Source: Cnuella takakiae
GTDB taxonomy: Bacteria; Bacteroidota; Bacteroidia; Chitinophagales; Chitinophagaceae
Direction of reading: 5' to 3'
DNA: 46,023 bases
NCBI RefSeq assembly: GCF_001953305.1
Contig: NZ_MTFE01000010.1
Coordinates: 724,359 to 770,381 of the forward strand
In this document: piece after piece, positions 14,963-23,051 of the stretch
Numbering within the stretch: position 1 is the stretch's first letter
How the letters are laid out: the number at the start of each line of letters is the position of its first letter
Notes under the pieces: generated by a model
The model's database searches: none
Seen by the model: only the letters and a program-made list of their open reading frames with translations
Told to the model about the DNA's origin: nothing
Position numbers and translations under genes: made by a program

Positions 14963-16654
14963 CTATTTTCGGACCAGCGCTATGGCTTGCTTGAACTGCT
15001 GCTTTTTTCCCTGCAGATTGAAGAGCTCCACCAGCAGGATATAACTGCCTTGGGGCAAAAGGCTGTTGTTGTCGCCCAGCCCATCCCAGCGCCAGTTGCC
15101 GCTTTGTGCCAGGGTCTGGTTTTGTACCAGGTAGCGCACCCTGCGGCCGCCGATGTCAAAAAGGGTCACATTGGCTACATAGTTGGGCGCATCCAAAGCG
15201 TAATTGATGGTACAGAAATCATCAAAGCCATCGCCGTCAGGCGAAACCAATTTGGGTGCAATGCTGATGGCAGCATTACTGATTCCTGTTTGTTGGTACT
15301 GCGTGTTGCGATAAGTGGGTGTGCCAAAACCTGCACTTGCAGCCGCTGATGTCCAGTTGTATTGCGCCTGTGTGGGTTTTTCCGGATCGATGCGCTCCAA
15401 TGCCACGCCGGCATCATCGCTGAGGAGGGCAAAATGCCAGTTTTTATTGTAAGCTAGTTCATCTATGGTACCACTTTGTGCAGTCAATAAGGCGGTACTT
15501 CCTTTGTCGTCGGGCAGGGAGGGGAGTTCATTTATTTGCAACAGCGCACCAGGCTCTTTTACTAAATACTGCCGCAGTATGGCATTGCGGTCTTCTGTCA
15601 ACACCAGGTAATTGCCGGGAAAAAGATAGCGCGGTGTGGTACTGATTTGCTGCAAATTGCTGAAGCCGCTACCGTTGCGGTTGGCCAGCCATAAGCCGGA
15701 ACAGTCGATGATCTTTTTGCTCCGGTTGTACAACTCCACGTAATCGCTGCCATCATCTTTTGGATTGAACAAAATTTCGTTGACAATGATATCGCCTTTT
15801 TCTGCTGCAAGGGGCAAACCTGCAGGTGCAGTATTGTCACTTGTGATTCTATTGCCTGCACAATCGGTAAGGTTGGAAACAGCCACGGTGTACTGCTGTC
15901 CCCGTTGCAGCGGGCTGTTTAACTGTAGTAAAATCGAATGGAATAATGGCGCTTGTGGTATTGCCTGGCGGATGGCAATTGCAGGTGTAAGCTGGTAGGT
16001 AGCACGAACAACAGCAAGGCTATCCAGGCTTTCACTAAACCGAAGCAACAGCTTTGTGGAATCGGGTGCAGTGATTTCGGTAAGTGCTGGCGGGGTATGA
16101 TCGGGATTGAGCGCTTTTACCGAATTGGCGCTGCCGGGTGTGCCGCCAGTTGCATCTACAGCTGCTTTCCAGTTGGTACTGCCACCACAAGCGTTGGCAG
16201 CATCCATCATTTCAAGACTCCAGCCCCCTTCGGCTTTTACCGGGTTTTGGTACCAGCTTTTATCGTATTCCAGCACATGAATGGTATGTCCTGCAGCATT
16301 GCGCAACAGCAGGGTGGTGCCTTCGTTGGGTAATGCCGGAAAGGAGGTGAGGCCAATGGTATTGGAGGCAAACAGGGCTGCATTGGTGCGGCTGGTAACA
16401 ATTACCAGGCTATCGGGCTGAAGGAGGTAGGAAGGGAAGGCGCTGCTGGTGGTTGAAGCGGTTTGCAGGCGCCAGCCCTGCAGGTTGATGGCGCTGCTGC
16501 TGGTATTGCGCAATTCAATGTATTCCGCATCGGGCAGGCCAACGGCAGGAGTGGGATCGGCAAAGATTTCGTGTATTAAAACGATATGCCGTTGAGCAGG
16601 AACAAGTAAAAATGCGGCAAGTAAAAAAAGCAGGCAGCAAGTTTTGGCAAACAT
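14963..16654 (-). CDS. Secreted protein with two lamin-tail domains and T9SS/FlgD-like C-terminus
   Basis: This 563-residue exported protein starts at ATG 16654 with a signal peptide (MFAKTCCLLFLLAAFLLVPAQ). An in-frame TTG at 16690 lies inside a palindrome and is rejected. It has a first lamin-tail domain (~22-130, IHEIFADPTPAVGLPDAEYIEL in pieces), an Ig-like/SbsA-type domain (~185-275, TPPALTEITAPD, CAGNRI), a second lamin-tail domain (~290-400, IIVNEILFNPKDDGSDYVEL) and a C-terminal module (~475-563) of gliding/FlgD-like type (KLVSPDGDGFDDF, VTLFDIGGRRVRYLV, PQGSYILLVEL). The last module is typical of cargo of the type IX secretion system, so surface display or release is likely. Catalytic residues are absent; it is probably structural or adhesive. 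Confidence 0.85.
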   Translation of the reverse strand: MFAKTCCLLFLLAAFLLVPAQRHIVLIHEIFADPTPAVGLPDAEYIELRNTSSSAINLQGWRLQTASTTSSAFPSYLLQPDSLVIVTSRTNAALFASNTIGLTSFPALPNEGTTLLLRNAAGHTIHVLEYDKSWYQNPVKAEGGWSLEMMDAANACGGSTNWKAAVDATGGTPGSANSVKALNPDHTPPALTEITAPDSTKLLLRFSESLDSLAVVRATYQLTPAIAIRQAIPQAPLFHSILLQLNSPLQRGQQYTVAVSNLTDCAGNRITSDNTAPAGLPLAAEKGDIIVNEILFNPKDDGSDYVELYNRSKKIIDCSGLWLANRNGSGFSNLQQISTTPRYLFPGNYLVLTEDRNAILRQYLVKEPGALLQINELPSLPDDKGSTALLTAQSGTIDELAYNKNWHFALLSDDAGVALERIDPEKPTQAQYNWTSAAASAGFGTPTYRNTQYQQTGISNAAISIAPKLVSPDGDGFDDFCTINYALDAPNYVANVTLFDIGGRRVRYLVQNQTLAQSGNWRWDGLGDNNSLLPQGSYILLVELFNLQGKKQQFKQAIALVRK

Positions 16655-16671
16655 GCAACTTAAGTTAGCAC

Positions 16672-16704
16672 AGAGATTCCATCTCTTCAAGAGATGGAAT
16701 CTCT
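16672..16704. repeat. Perfect 16-1-16 palindrome
   Basis: AGAGATTCCATCTCTT (16672-16687), one base, then its exact complement (16689-16704). It lies in the divergent gap between the lamin-tail gene and asd. It has the same build and TCTTnAAGA centre as the palindrome at 19110-19142. Confidence 0.8.
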
Positions 16705-16764
16705 AACTCTTTTAACCCCTGCAAACCTGCATTCATCTAAATTTTACCCTCTTTTCTTGCATTT

Positions 16765-16796
16765 TTTGGAACAGGAACCATTTTGCAATACATTCG
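16765..16796 (+). promoter_or_regulatory. Probable asd promoter
   Basis: TTTG at 16765-16768 and TACATTCG at 16789-16796, 20 bases apart, approximate the Bacteroidota -33/-7 pattern. Transcription would start near 16803 and give a ~150-base leader. Confidence 0.45.
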
Positions 16797-16852
16797 CTAC
16801 CGCAATGACGATCCAGAAACACATTAAGCGTACTAAGAAACACAACTCCACT

Positions 16853-16925
16853 GGGGAAGGTGCCTAACGCTGCATGTGTACAAACATAGTAACGAGCCTT
16901 CCCCCAACAGGGAAGGCTTTTTTTA
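16853..16925 (+). promoter_or_regulatory. Candidate transcription attenuator in the asd leader
   Basis: AGCCTTCCC (16895-16903) pairs with GGGAAGGCT (16910-16918) and is followed by seven Ts, an intrinsic terminator that ends ~30 bases before the asd ATG although no plus-strand gene precedes it. GGGGAAGG at ~16853-16860 can instead pair with CCTTCCCC at ~16897-16904, which would open the terminator. A short reading frame of 27 codons (16874-16957, MCTNIVTSLPPTGKAF...) crosses the terminator and its TGA overlaps the asd start codon as ATGA. Confidence 0.6.
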
Positions 16926-16953
16926 TCGCCAAACAAAAAAGAACCAAACAAAA

Positions 16954-17964
16954 ATGAAAGTTGCTGTTGTGGGCGCAACCGGCCTGGTGGGCACCAAAAT
17001 GCTTCAGGTACTGGAAGAGCGCAATTTCCCGGTAAGCGAACTGCTGCCCGTAGCCTCAGAACGCTCGGTAGGTAAAGAAGTATTGTACAAAGGCAAGCCT
17101 TACAAGGTGGTGAGCATGGAAGATGCCATTGCTGCCAAGCCCGCACTGGCGCTGTTTTCGGCCGGCGGCTCCACTTCGCTGGAGTGGGCGCCCAAGTTTG
17201 CCGAAGCCGGTATCACCGTAGTAGACAACTCCTCGGCATGGCGTATGGACCCCACCAAACCCCTGGTGGTACCCGAAGTGAATGCCGACGCACTCACTGC
17301 CACCGATAAGATCATTGCCAACCCCAACTGCTCTACCATCCAGATGGTGGTGGCCCTCAACCCCCTGCATAAAAAATACGGCATCAAGCGCATCGTGGTA
17401 AGCACCTACCAGAGCGTTACCGGTACCGGTAAAAAAGCGGTTGACCAGCTGATGGGCGAACGTGCCAAGGCAGTTGCCGGCGCACAGGACGAGTATCCCA
17501 TGGCCTACAAATATCCCATCGACCTGAATGTAATTCCCCAGATCGACGTGTTCCTCGACAACGGCTACACCAAGGAGGAAATGAAGATGGTGAACGAGAC
17601 CAAGAAAATTATGCGCGACGAGTCCATTCGCGTTACTTCTACCACCGTTCGTATCCCTGTAATGGGTGGCCACAGCGAAAGCATCAATATTGAGTTTGAA
17701 AAGGACTTCGACCTCGCTGAAGTAAAAGAACTGCTGCGCACCTCGCCCGGTGTAACCCTGGTGGATGATCCTGCCAACGGAGGTTACCCTATGCCCATGG
17801 ATGCCCACGAAAAAGACGATGTATTCGTAGGCCGCCTGCGCCGCGACGAAAGCAATCCCAATACCCTCAACCTGTGGTGTGTGAGCGACAACCTGCGCAA
17901 GGGCGCCGCTACCAATGCCGTGCAGATAGCGGAGTACCTGGCAGCGCAGGGATTGTTGGGATAG
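16954..17964 (+). CDS. asd: Aspartate-semialdehyde dehydrogenase
   Basis: The enzyme reduces beta-aspartyl phosphate to aspartate semialdehyde with NADPH, the branch point to lysine/diaminopimelate, threonine and methionine. The 336-residue protein starts MKVAVVGATGLVGTKMLQVL (NADP-binding GATGxVG). It has the catalytic Cys126 in NPNCSTIQM, the dimerisation and substrate region (YQSVTGTGKKAVDQL) and the active-site His in GGHSESINIEF. Length is normal. ATG 16954 is chosen by the Rossmann start; the frame is open upstream through the leader terminator, which argues against an earlier start. It appears monocistronic, probably controlled by attenuation in its leader, and is followed by a terminator at 18051-18081. 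Confidence 0.96.
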   Translation: MKVAVVGATGLVGTKMLQVLEERNFPVSELLPVASERSVGKEVLYKGKPYKVVSMEDAIAAKPALALFSAGGSTSLEWAPKFAEAGITVVDNSSAWRMDPTKPLVVPEVNADALTATDKIIANPNCSTIQMVVALNPLHKKYGIKRIVVSTYQSVTGTGKKAVDQLMGERAKAVAGAQDEYPMAYKYPIDLNVIPQIDVFLDNGYTKEEMKMVNETKKIMRDESIRVTSTTVRIPVMGGHSESINIEFEKDFDLAEVKELLRTSPGVTLVDDPANGGYPMPMDAHEKDDVFVGRLRRDESNPNTLNLWCVSDNLRKGAATNAVQIAEYLAAQGLLG

Positions 17965-17973
17965 AGAGCGTTG

Positions 17974-18200
17974 GAAGTCCGGAAAGACAGTAAAGTCCGG
18001 AAAGACGGAAAAGACAGAAAAGACGAGAGAGACAGAAAAGAGTAAATACAAAAATGCCGGAGTGTTTTACTCCGGCATTTTGATTTTGCAATTTATTGCT
18101 GCGTTGCTGTTTAGAAGGAAAAGTTCAAATAAAAACCTCGTCTTTCCGGACTTTACTGACTTTTCCGTCTTTACTCTCTCTCCCGTCTTTCCTGTCTTCC
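17974..18200. repeat. Facing AAAGTCCGGAAAGAC repeats around a terminator
   Basis: Left block 17974-18035 carries AAAGTCCGGAAAGAC-type units several times; the right block 18139-18200 carries the complement (GTCTTTCCGGACTTTAC). They face each other across the terminator at 18051-18081 and ~57 bp of A/T-rich sequence, filling the gap between asd and the convergent SDR gene. The right block ends two bases before the SDR stop codon. Confidence 0.75.
18051..18081. terminator. Bidirectional terminator between asd and the SDR gene
   Basis: AAAATGCCGGAGT (18051-18063) pairs with ACTCCGGCATTTT (18069-18081), with A/T tracts on both sides so it can act for both convergent genes. Confidence 0.85.
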
Positions 18201-18202
18201 AA

Positions 18203-19036
18203 CTACTGGTACATCACACTCAACGCCACCTGCTCATTGGCATCCAAATCGGCCTGTACGGCACGCAGCTTGGCTTTGATGGCATCGAGGGAATGTTTGC
18301 CCAGGGGCAAGCGCAGGGTTTTGCCTTCGCCGTGTACAAAATCAACGATGGCATGGGCACCTTTTACCGGGTCGCCTTCCTGGCGGCCGTCGATGCGGCT
18401 GATATAGTGGTACATCTGCGCTACAGGCGTGGTCTTGTATTCGTCCATGCGGGTTCCTGCCAGCTTCACCGAGCTGCCTGCAAACTGGGTGCGGAAGGGA
18501 CCAGGCTGCACAATGGTAACTTTAATGCCGAAGGGACTTACTTCCTGCGCCAGGGCTTCATTAAATCCTTCGAGGGCAAACTTACTGGCATTGTATATAC
18601 CAAAACCACCGGTTGCTTTAAACCCAGCAGCGGAAGAAATAGCCAGGATATGCCCGGACTTCTGCTCCCGCATCAGGGGCAGCACCGCCTTGGTAAGGGC
18701 TACGGCGCCAAAGAAATTGGTTTCAAACTGGTCGCGGACTTCCTGCATCGAAAACTCTTCCACAGCCCCGATGGTGCCATAACCTGCATTGTTCACCAGC
18801 ACGTCGATGCGGCCAAACTGCTGCAGGGCACGCTGCACGGCGGCTTCGATTTGTGCGGGCTGGGTTACATCCAGCAGTACGCCGAGGCCTTTACCCTGGT
18901 GGGCTATGGTAAAATCGCTAGCCTGTGCCGCCTTGCGGAAGGTGGCAACTACCTGGTCGCCACGATCAATGGCTGCTTTTGCCAACTCGGCACCAAAGCC
19001 ACTGGAGGCCCCGGTGATAAACCAAACTTTATTCAT
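18203..19036 (-). CDS. Short-chain dehydrogenase/reductase
   Basis: The 277-residue classical SDR should be an NAD(P)-dependent oxidoreductase. It shows the cofactor motif TGASSGFG (8-15), NNAG (82-85), the catalytic Ser134/135 in AISSAAG and the catalytic Tyr148-Lys152 in YNASK. The C-terminal PGPFRTQF loop is typical of the YdfG/retinol dehydrogenase-like branch. The start ATG 19036 begins directly at the Rossmann fold (MNKVWFITGASSG); the frame is open to 19081 without support. Substrate is unknown. It is a lone gene between asd (convergent) and DUF2461, the latter separated by two palindromes. Confidence 0.92.
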   Translation of the reverse strand: MNKVWFITGASSGFGAELAKAAIDRGDQVVATFRKAAQASDFTIAHQGKGLGVLLDVTQPAQIEAAVQRALQQFGRIDVLVNNAGYGTIGAVEEFSMQEVRDQFETNFFGAVALTKAVLPLMREQKSGHILAISSAAGFKATGGFGIYNASKFALEGFNEALAQEVSPFGIKVTIVQPGPFRTQFAGSSVKLAGTRMDEYKTTPVAQMYHYISRIDGRQEGDPVKGAHAIVDFVHGEGKTLRLPLGKHSLDAIKAKLRAVQADLDANEQVALSVMYQ

Positions 19037-19109
19037 GTATGCTTGAAGTTTTTGGATGAGTAATGTTCGGTGTTGAAACAAACAAGTGGGAGCATGGTTG
19101 GCTGATCTT

Positions 19110-19175
19110 AAACCTATAAGGTCTTGAAGACCTTATAGGTTTTTTAAATACACTTGACAGGTTTTAAAACCTGTC
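19110..19175. repeat. Two perfect palindromes between DUF2461 and SDR genes
   Basis: Arms 19110-19125 (AAACCTATAAGGTCTT) and 19127-19142 form a 16-1-16 palindrome. GACAGGTTTTAAAACCTGTC at 19156-19175 is a perfect 20-bp palindrome. Both lie just downstream of the minus-strand DUF2461 gene and may act as terminators. Confidence 0.8.
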
Positions 19176-19188
19176 GGGTGTAACTGGC

Positions 19189-19863
19189 TTAACCCAAATC
19201 ATCCACCACGCGGTTCAAAAAGCAAAGCAGCGGGTGCAAAGCCTTGAATGCGGCTACCGTTTTCTTGTGCAGGCCTGCTGTGGTCAGCTCTTCATCTTTC
19301 ACCGGTGTTTCAGCAATAAAGCTTTTGAACTTGAGGTAGCTGATGGCTGGATGGTCTTTTTCATACCCCTTGGGCGTGGTAATCAATTCCGTTTCGGGGC
19401 TGCGGTACAGGTCGCCAAACATCTTTTTGAAATCGTCGGCTGCCAGCAATCCCTGGAACTCCTCCCAGCAGTAATCAATTTCCTGTCGGGTAGCCTTCAA
19501 CTGCGCTGCTTCGGGCATCCACAAACCGCCGCCCACAAAGCATTTGCCTGGCTCCAAGTGAAAATAATAGCCAGCAAAAGGCGACTTTTTGCCACCCCTC
19601 TTAATGCTGGCACCCATTGCTGTTTTGTAAGGCGATTTATCTTTTGAAAAACGCACATCGCGGTTGATGCGGAACAGGCAGTCGCGGGCCTGTGTGCCGG
19701 CAATGCTGGCATCGGTGCGTTGCAGGTCGTCGATAGCCAGTTGTATAAAATTCTGGAAGTCGATGCGGGCTGCTTCGTAATCCTTGCGGTGTGCGTCAAA
19801 CCAGGGTTTATGATTGTTTTGCTCCAGCTGCTGGAGAAAGCGGAGGGTTTGGGGTTCTAACAT
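19189..19863 (-). CDS. DUF2461 family protein
   Basis: This 224-residue cytoplasmic protein matches the DUF2461/TIGR02453 pattern: LRFLQQLEQNNHKPWFDAHR at the start, FRINRDVRFSKDKSPYKT (~62-80), a GYYFHLEPGKCFVGGGLW block and a C-terminal PKGYEKDHPAISYLKFKSF. The biochemical function of the family is not established. The start ATG 19863 is supported by a TAATTTG box (19869-19875) five bases upstream. Length is normal and the gene appears to be transcribed alone. Confidence 0.9.
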   Translation of the reverse strand: MLEPQTLRFLQQLEQNNHKPWFDAHRKDYEAARIDFQNFIQLAIDDLQRTDASIAGTQARDCLFRINRDVRFSKDKSPYKTAMGASIKRGGKKSPFAGYYFHLEPGKCFVGGGLWMPEAAQLKATRQEIDYCWEEFQGLLAADDFKKMFGDLYRSPETELITTPKGYEKDHPAISYLKFKSFIAETPVKDEELTTAGLHKKTVAAFKALHPLLCFLNRVVDDLG

Positions 19864-19887
19864 GGGGGCAAATTAGGAAATGTGCCC

Positions 19888-20067
19888 ATTAGCTAATTAG
19901 CCAATGTGCTAATGATTACAGTGCAGCCAAAGCAATGCTTTCGCGCAACAAAAAAGTCAAGACTAAACTGCAAACCAGCCTAACCTTGACTTTATATTAT
20001 TTAAATGCTAAAATGTTGATGCACCTTTCTTGTTAGCACATTAGCACATTTTTCAATTAGCTAATTA
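19888..20067. repeat. Facing TTAGCACATTAGC / AATTAGCTAATT repeats
   Basis: CATTAGCTAATTAGCCAATG with GTGCTAATG (19888-19914) faces TTAGCACATTAGCACATT and CAATTAGCTAATTA (20033-20067). The pair frames the gap between the HNH-like gene and the DUF2461 gene. No gene is supported inside. Confidence 0.65.
19949..19993 (-). terminator. Probable terminator of the HNH-like gene
   Basis: AAAGTCAAG (19953-19961) and CTTGACTTT (19985-19993) form a stem; on the minus strand the second arm ends in six Ts. Confidence 0.5.
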
Positions 20068-20068
20068 C

Positions 20069-20629
20069 CTACACGCTTCCCCAGTTTTCCCCGCTTTTGA
20101 TGCGGTAAAGGGTCATTTCGCTTACGGAGTACTTGTCGGCGATCTGCTTGATGGTGAGTTTGCGCTTATCGCTGCTAAGCATATCCTTGATGCGGCGCAC
20201 CTGGGCAGCCGTAAGTTTGAGCCCCACAGTTCTATTGGCCTGTCGCTCTTTGTAAGCAATTTTCGCCGGGCTTTTTTGCTGGTGGGCAATCATCTCCTCA
20301 AGGGTGGCCCATTTGAGGTTCTTGATATGATTATCCAGCTTGTTGTGATTTTTATGAATCACGTATTTGTGCTTGGGCGAGGGCTTCGGCAAAAACAGCT
20401 TGGCAATTTCACGGTGGATGTACAGGGTGCCTTTATTGTCGGGGCGGTGCAGGTTGAGGGTACGGTAGCCGGTGGTAATGGAGCCATTCAGCAGTTTGCC
20501 ATCCTCCAGCACCTCTTCACGGAAAGAGGCAATGCGGCCCTGGCTGCTTACGGCATACCGGTTGCGCAGGCTGGTGCTGCCGCTAAACTTCATCGTTTTC
20601 CAAACCTCGCCATTTATTTTCCTGATCAT
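20069..20629 (-). CDS. NUMOD4/HNH-like protein with C-terminal helix-turn-helix
   Basis: The 186-residue protein begins with a NUMOD4-like region (GEVWKTM, YAVSSQGRIASF), followed by an HNH-type segment (GYRTLNLHRPD, YIHREIAKLFLP, VIHKNHNKLDNHIKNLKWAT) and ends with a DNA-binding helix-turn-helix (LTIKQIADKYSVSEMTLYRIKSG). This order is typical of free-standing homing-endonuclease relatives. The His of YIHRE and the HKN...DN..NL pattern are kept, so nuclease activity is possible. A regulatory role is also possible because many Bacteroidota carry such single genes without an intron or prophage. No intron, phage or restriction gene is next to it. Confidence 0.8.
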   Translation of the reverse strand: MIRKINGEVWKTMKFSGSTSLRNRYAVSSQGRIASFREEVLEDGKLLNGSITTGYRTLNLHRPDNKGTLYIHREIAKLFLPKPSPKHKYVIHKNHNKLDNHIKNLKWATLEEMIAHQQKSPAKIAYKERQANRTVGLKLTAAQVRRIKDMLSSDKRKLTIKQIADKYSVSEMTLYRIKSGENWGSV

Positions 20630-20789
20630 AATTTAGTTTTTGACCTGAACAGAAAAACAGTTTTCAGGCCTTAGAAACGGTATAAATTTCATGCCTAAAA
20701 AGGGTAGGAGCAGGGTGACGGCAGGGGTGCGGAAAACAGTTGCGGACATACTGGCCGCAGTACTGCCAATTTAAGCCAGCACAGCGATT

Positions 20790-20833
20790 AAAAAAAAGCA
20801 GCGGCCTTCCTTTTTCGCCGGAAGGCCGCTGCT
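20790..20833 (-). terminator. Intrinsic terminator of ligA
   Basis: AGCAGCGGCCTTCC (20797-20810) pairs with GGAAGGCCGCTGCT (20820-20833). On the minus strand the stem is followed by eight Ts. Confidence 0.92.
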
Positions 20834-20870
20834 GTAGCGTTTTCTATCCATTTTCACTTGTGCCTGCCTG

Positions 20871-22958
20871 TTAAGGCTGTACCATTTTGAGGAACTCGTC
20901 CTCCGAAATGATGCGCACCGAATTGATCTTTTTTGCTTTCTCCAGTTTGCTGCCCGCATCTTCGCCCACCACCAGGTAGGAAAGCTTGCTGCTCACCCCC
21001 GAAACGATGGCACCACCATTGGCTTCTACCATCGCTTCCGCATCGCTGCGTTTCAGTTTGGCAAGGGTGCCGGTAAACAAAAACGTGAGCCCTTCGAGGT
21101 TGCCGCCGGTAGCATGTGTTTTCTGTTCGTTTTGCAACTGCAATCCCAGGCCTTCCAGCTCTTTGATCAGCGCAATATTGTCGTCGTTGCTGAAAAACTG
21201 GAACACGCTGGAGGCTACTTTGGGACCGATATCTTCCAGTGTCATCAGTTGCTCCTGCGAAAAGTGCTGCAACTCCAGCAAGTGGCTCACCGCATGCGCC
21301 AGGGTTTTGGCCGTGGTTTCGCCCACAAAGCGGATACCCAGGGCAAAGAGCAGGCGGTGCAGGGGTTGTGCTTTTGATTTTTCTATGGCAGATTGCAAAT
21401 TGTCGATCGATTTTTTACCAAACCCTTCCAGCTTGCCGATCTCTTCAAAAGGCAGGCGGTACACATCGGCCAGGCTTTTCAACCAGCCCAGTTCGTAAAA
21501 CTTCTTGATATTGGCATCGCCCAGGCCGCGGATGTCCATGGCATCTTTGGAGGCAAAATGCATCAGCCTTTCCAGTACTTGCGCCGAGCAGTTTAGGTTG
21601 GTGCAACGCCAGGCGGCTTCTTCCTCGGCGCGGTACAGCTCGTCGCCACAGGCAGGGCAGTGCGAAGGAAAAATGATCGGTTGTTCACTCCCGTTACGTA
21701 CCTCGTGGAGCGATTTTACAATGTAGGGAATCACATCACCTGCCCTTTCCACCAGTACGGTATCGCCAATACGCAGGTCTTTTTCCCGGATCACGTCTTC
21801 GTTGAACAAGGATACGGAACCCACTGTTACACCACCAATGCTCACGGGTTCTATTTTGGCCACCGGCCCGATATTGCCGGTGCGACCCACCTGGTACTCT
21901 ACACGCAGCAGTTTGCTGGTAGCCTGCCGGGCTTTGAACTTGTAGGCAATGGCCCAACGCGGGTGGTGGGTGGTCATGCCCAGCCGGTCGTGGAGGGCAA
22001 ACTCGTTTACCTTGATCACCATGCCGTCGATCTCGTAGGGCAGGTCGTCGCGGTGGGCTTCAAAATCGTTGCAGTAATCAATCACCGCCTGTATGCCCTT
22101 GAGCACTTTCAGTTCGCGCATGGGGCTGCGGAAACCCTGGTCCCACAGCATTTGTAGGGCCTCCGAATGGGTGCGGGGTTCCTGTGCCCCGGCACCGGTG
22201 GTGGTATAATAGGAAATCTGGTAGGTAAATGCCTCCAGCCTGCGGCGGCGTACTTCCAGCGGGTCTTTAATTCGGAGCGAACCGGCAGCCGCATTGCGCG
22301 GGTTGGCCAGCGGTGGCGTGCCCTGCTCGGCAAGGGCTTCGTTGAACAGGCGGAAGTTCTGCTTGGTGATCAGCACCTCGCCGCGGATTTCCACGGTCTG
22401 CAATCCGTATTTGGAAAAATTGGCCGTGAGCGGAATGGTGCGGATCTGGCGCACATTGGGGGTGATGTCGTCGCCCTGCACGCCATCGCCACGGGTGGCG
22501 CCACGTACCAGCCGGTCGCCTTCGTATACCAGCGAAAGGGAAGCGCCGTCGAACTTGGGCTCCACGCAGTATTCTATTTCCGAAAGGCCGGTGCCTTCAC
22601 GCACTTTCCGGTCAAAGTCGAGCAGGTCCTCGCTGTTATACGAGTTGTCGAGCGAAAGCATGGGCACCAGATGGGCCACCGTCGGGAAATCCTTGGTAAG
22701 GCCCTTGGCTACCCGCTGGGTAGGCGAATTCGGGATGATCAGGTCGGGGTTCTCGGTCTCCAGCTTTTCCAGCGATTTGTATAAAGTATCGTATTCAAAA
22801 TCGGAAACCAGCGGGTCGGCCATTACGTAATAACGGTACTCGTGAAAACGCAACACCTCGCGGAGGGTATTGATATCATCCGTGGTGATGCCGCCCTGCT
22901 GGGCTGCTTTCAATAGGGCCGTGGTATGTTCCTGGATCTGGAGTAGTTGGCTGGTCAT
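20871..22958 (-). CDS. ligA: NAD-dependent DNA ligase
   Basis: LigA seals nicks in DNA during replication and repair using NAD+. The 695-residue protein has an Ia domain (~25-75, YRYYVMADPLVSDFEYD), the nucleotidyltransferase motif KFDG with adenylated Lys135 (EPKFDGASLSL), an OB fold, a four-Cys zinc finger (CPACGDEL...CTNLNC), helix-hairpin-helix repeats (~500-590) and a C-terminal BRCT domain (~615-695, GLTFLFTGTLAKLKR). Length and order are normal. The start ATG 22958 is supported by TAATTTCG (22963-22970) four bases upstream. The gene ends in a strong terminator. Confidence 0.97.
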   Translation of the reverse strand: MTSQLLQIQEHTTALLKAAQQGGITTDDINTLREVLRFHEYRYYVMADPLVSDFEYDTLYKSLEKLETENPDLIIPNSPTQRVAKGLTKDFPTVAHLVPMLSLDNSYNSEDLLDFDRKVREGTGLSEIEYCVEPKFDGASLSLVYEGDRLVRGATRGDGVQGDDITPNVRQIRTIPLTANFSKYGLQTVEIRGEVLITKQNFRLFNEALAEQGTPPLANPRNAAAGSLRIKDPLEVRRRRLEAFTYQISYYTTTGAGAQEPRTHSEALQMLWDQGFRSPMRELKVLKGIQAVIDYCNDFEAHRDDLPYEIDGMVIKVNEFALHDRLGMTTHHPRWAIAYKFKARQATSKLLRVEYQVGRTGNIGPVAKIEPVSIGGVTVGSVSLFNEDVIREKDLRIGDTVLVERAGDVIPYIVKSLHEVRNGSEQPIIFPSHCPACGDELYRAEEEAAWRCTNLNCSAQVLERLMHFASKDAMDIRGLGDANIKKFYELGWLKSLADVYRLPFEEIGKLEGFGKKSIDNLQSAIEKSKAQPLHRLLFALGIRFVGETTAKTLAHAVSHLLELQHFSQEQLMTLEDIGPKVASSVFQFFSNDDNIALIKELEGLGLQLQNEQKTHATGGNLEGLTFLFTGTLAKLKRSDAEAMVEANGGAIVSGVSSKLSYLVVGEDAGSKLEKAKKINSVRIISEDEFLKMVQP

Positions 22959-23051
22959 GCGGCGAAATTAGGGCCGCTGCTTTAAAGCAGATCAGAGAAA
23001 TCTGCACGCCGGTTACGGGTAGCCATACCTTGGTTCAGTCGGATTGTGTCA

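Noticed and set aside
16849-16925. CCACTGGGGAAGG in the asd leader recalls part of a cobalamin riboswitch.
   Set aside because: The upstream conserved B12-box segments are missing and the leader is too short; it fits better as half of an antiterminator stem.
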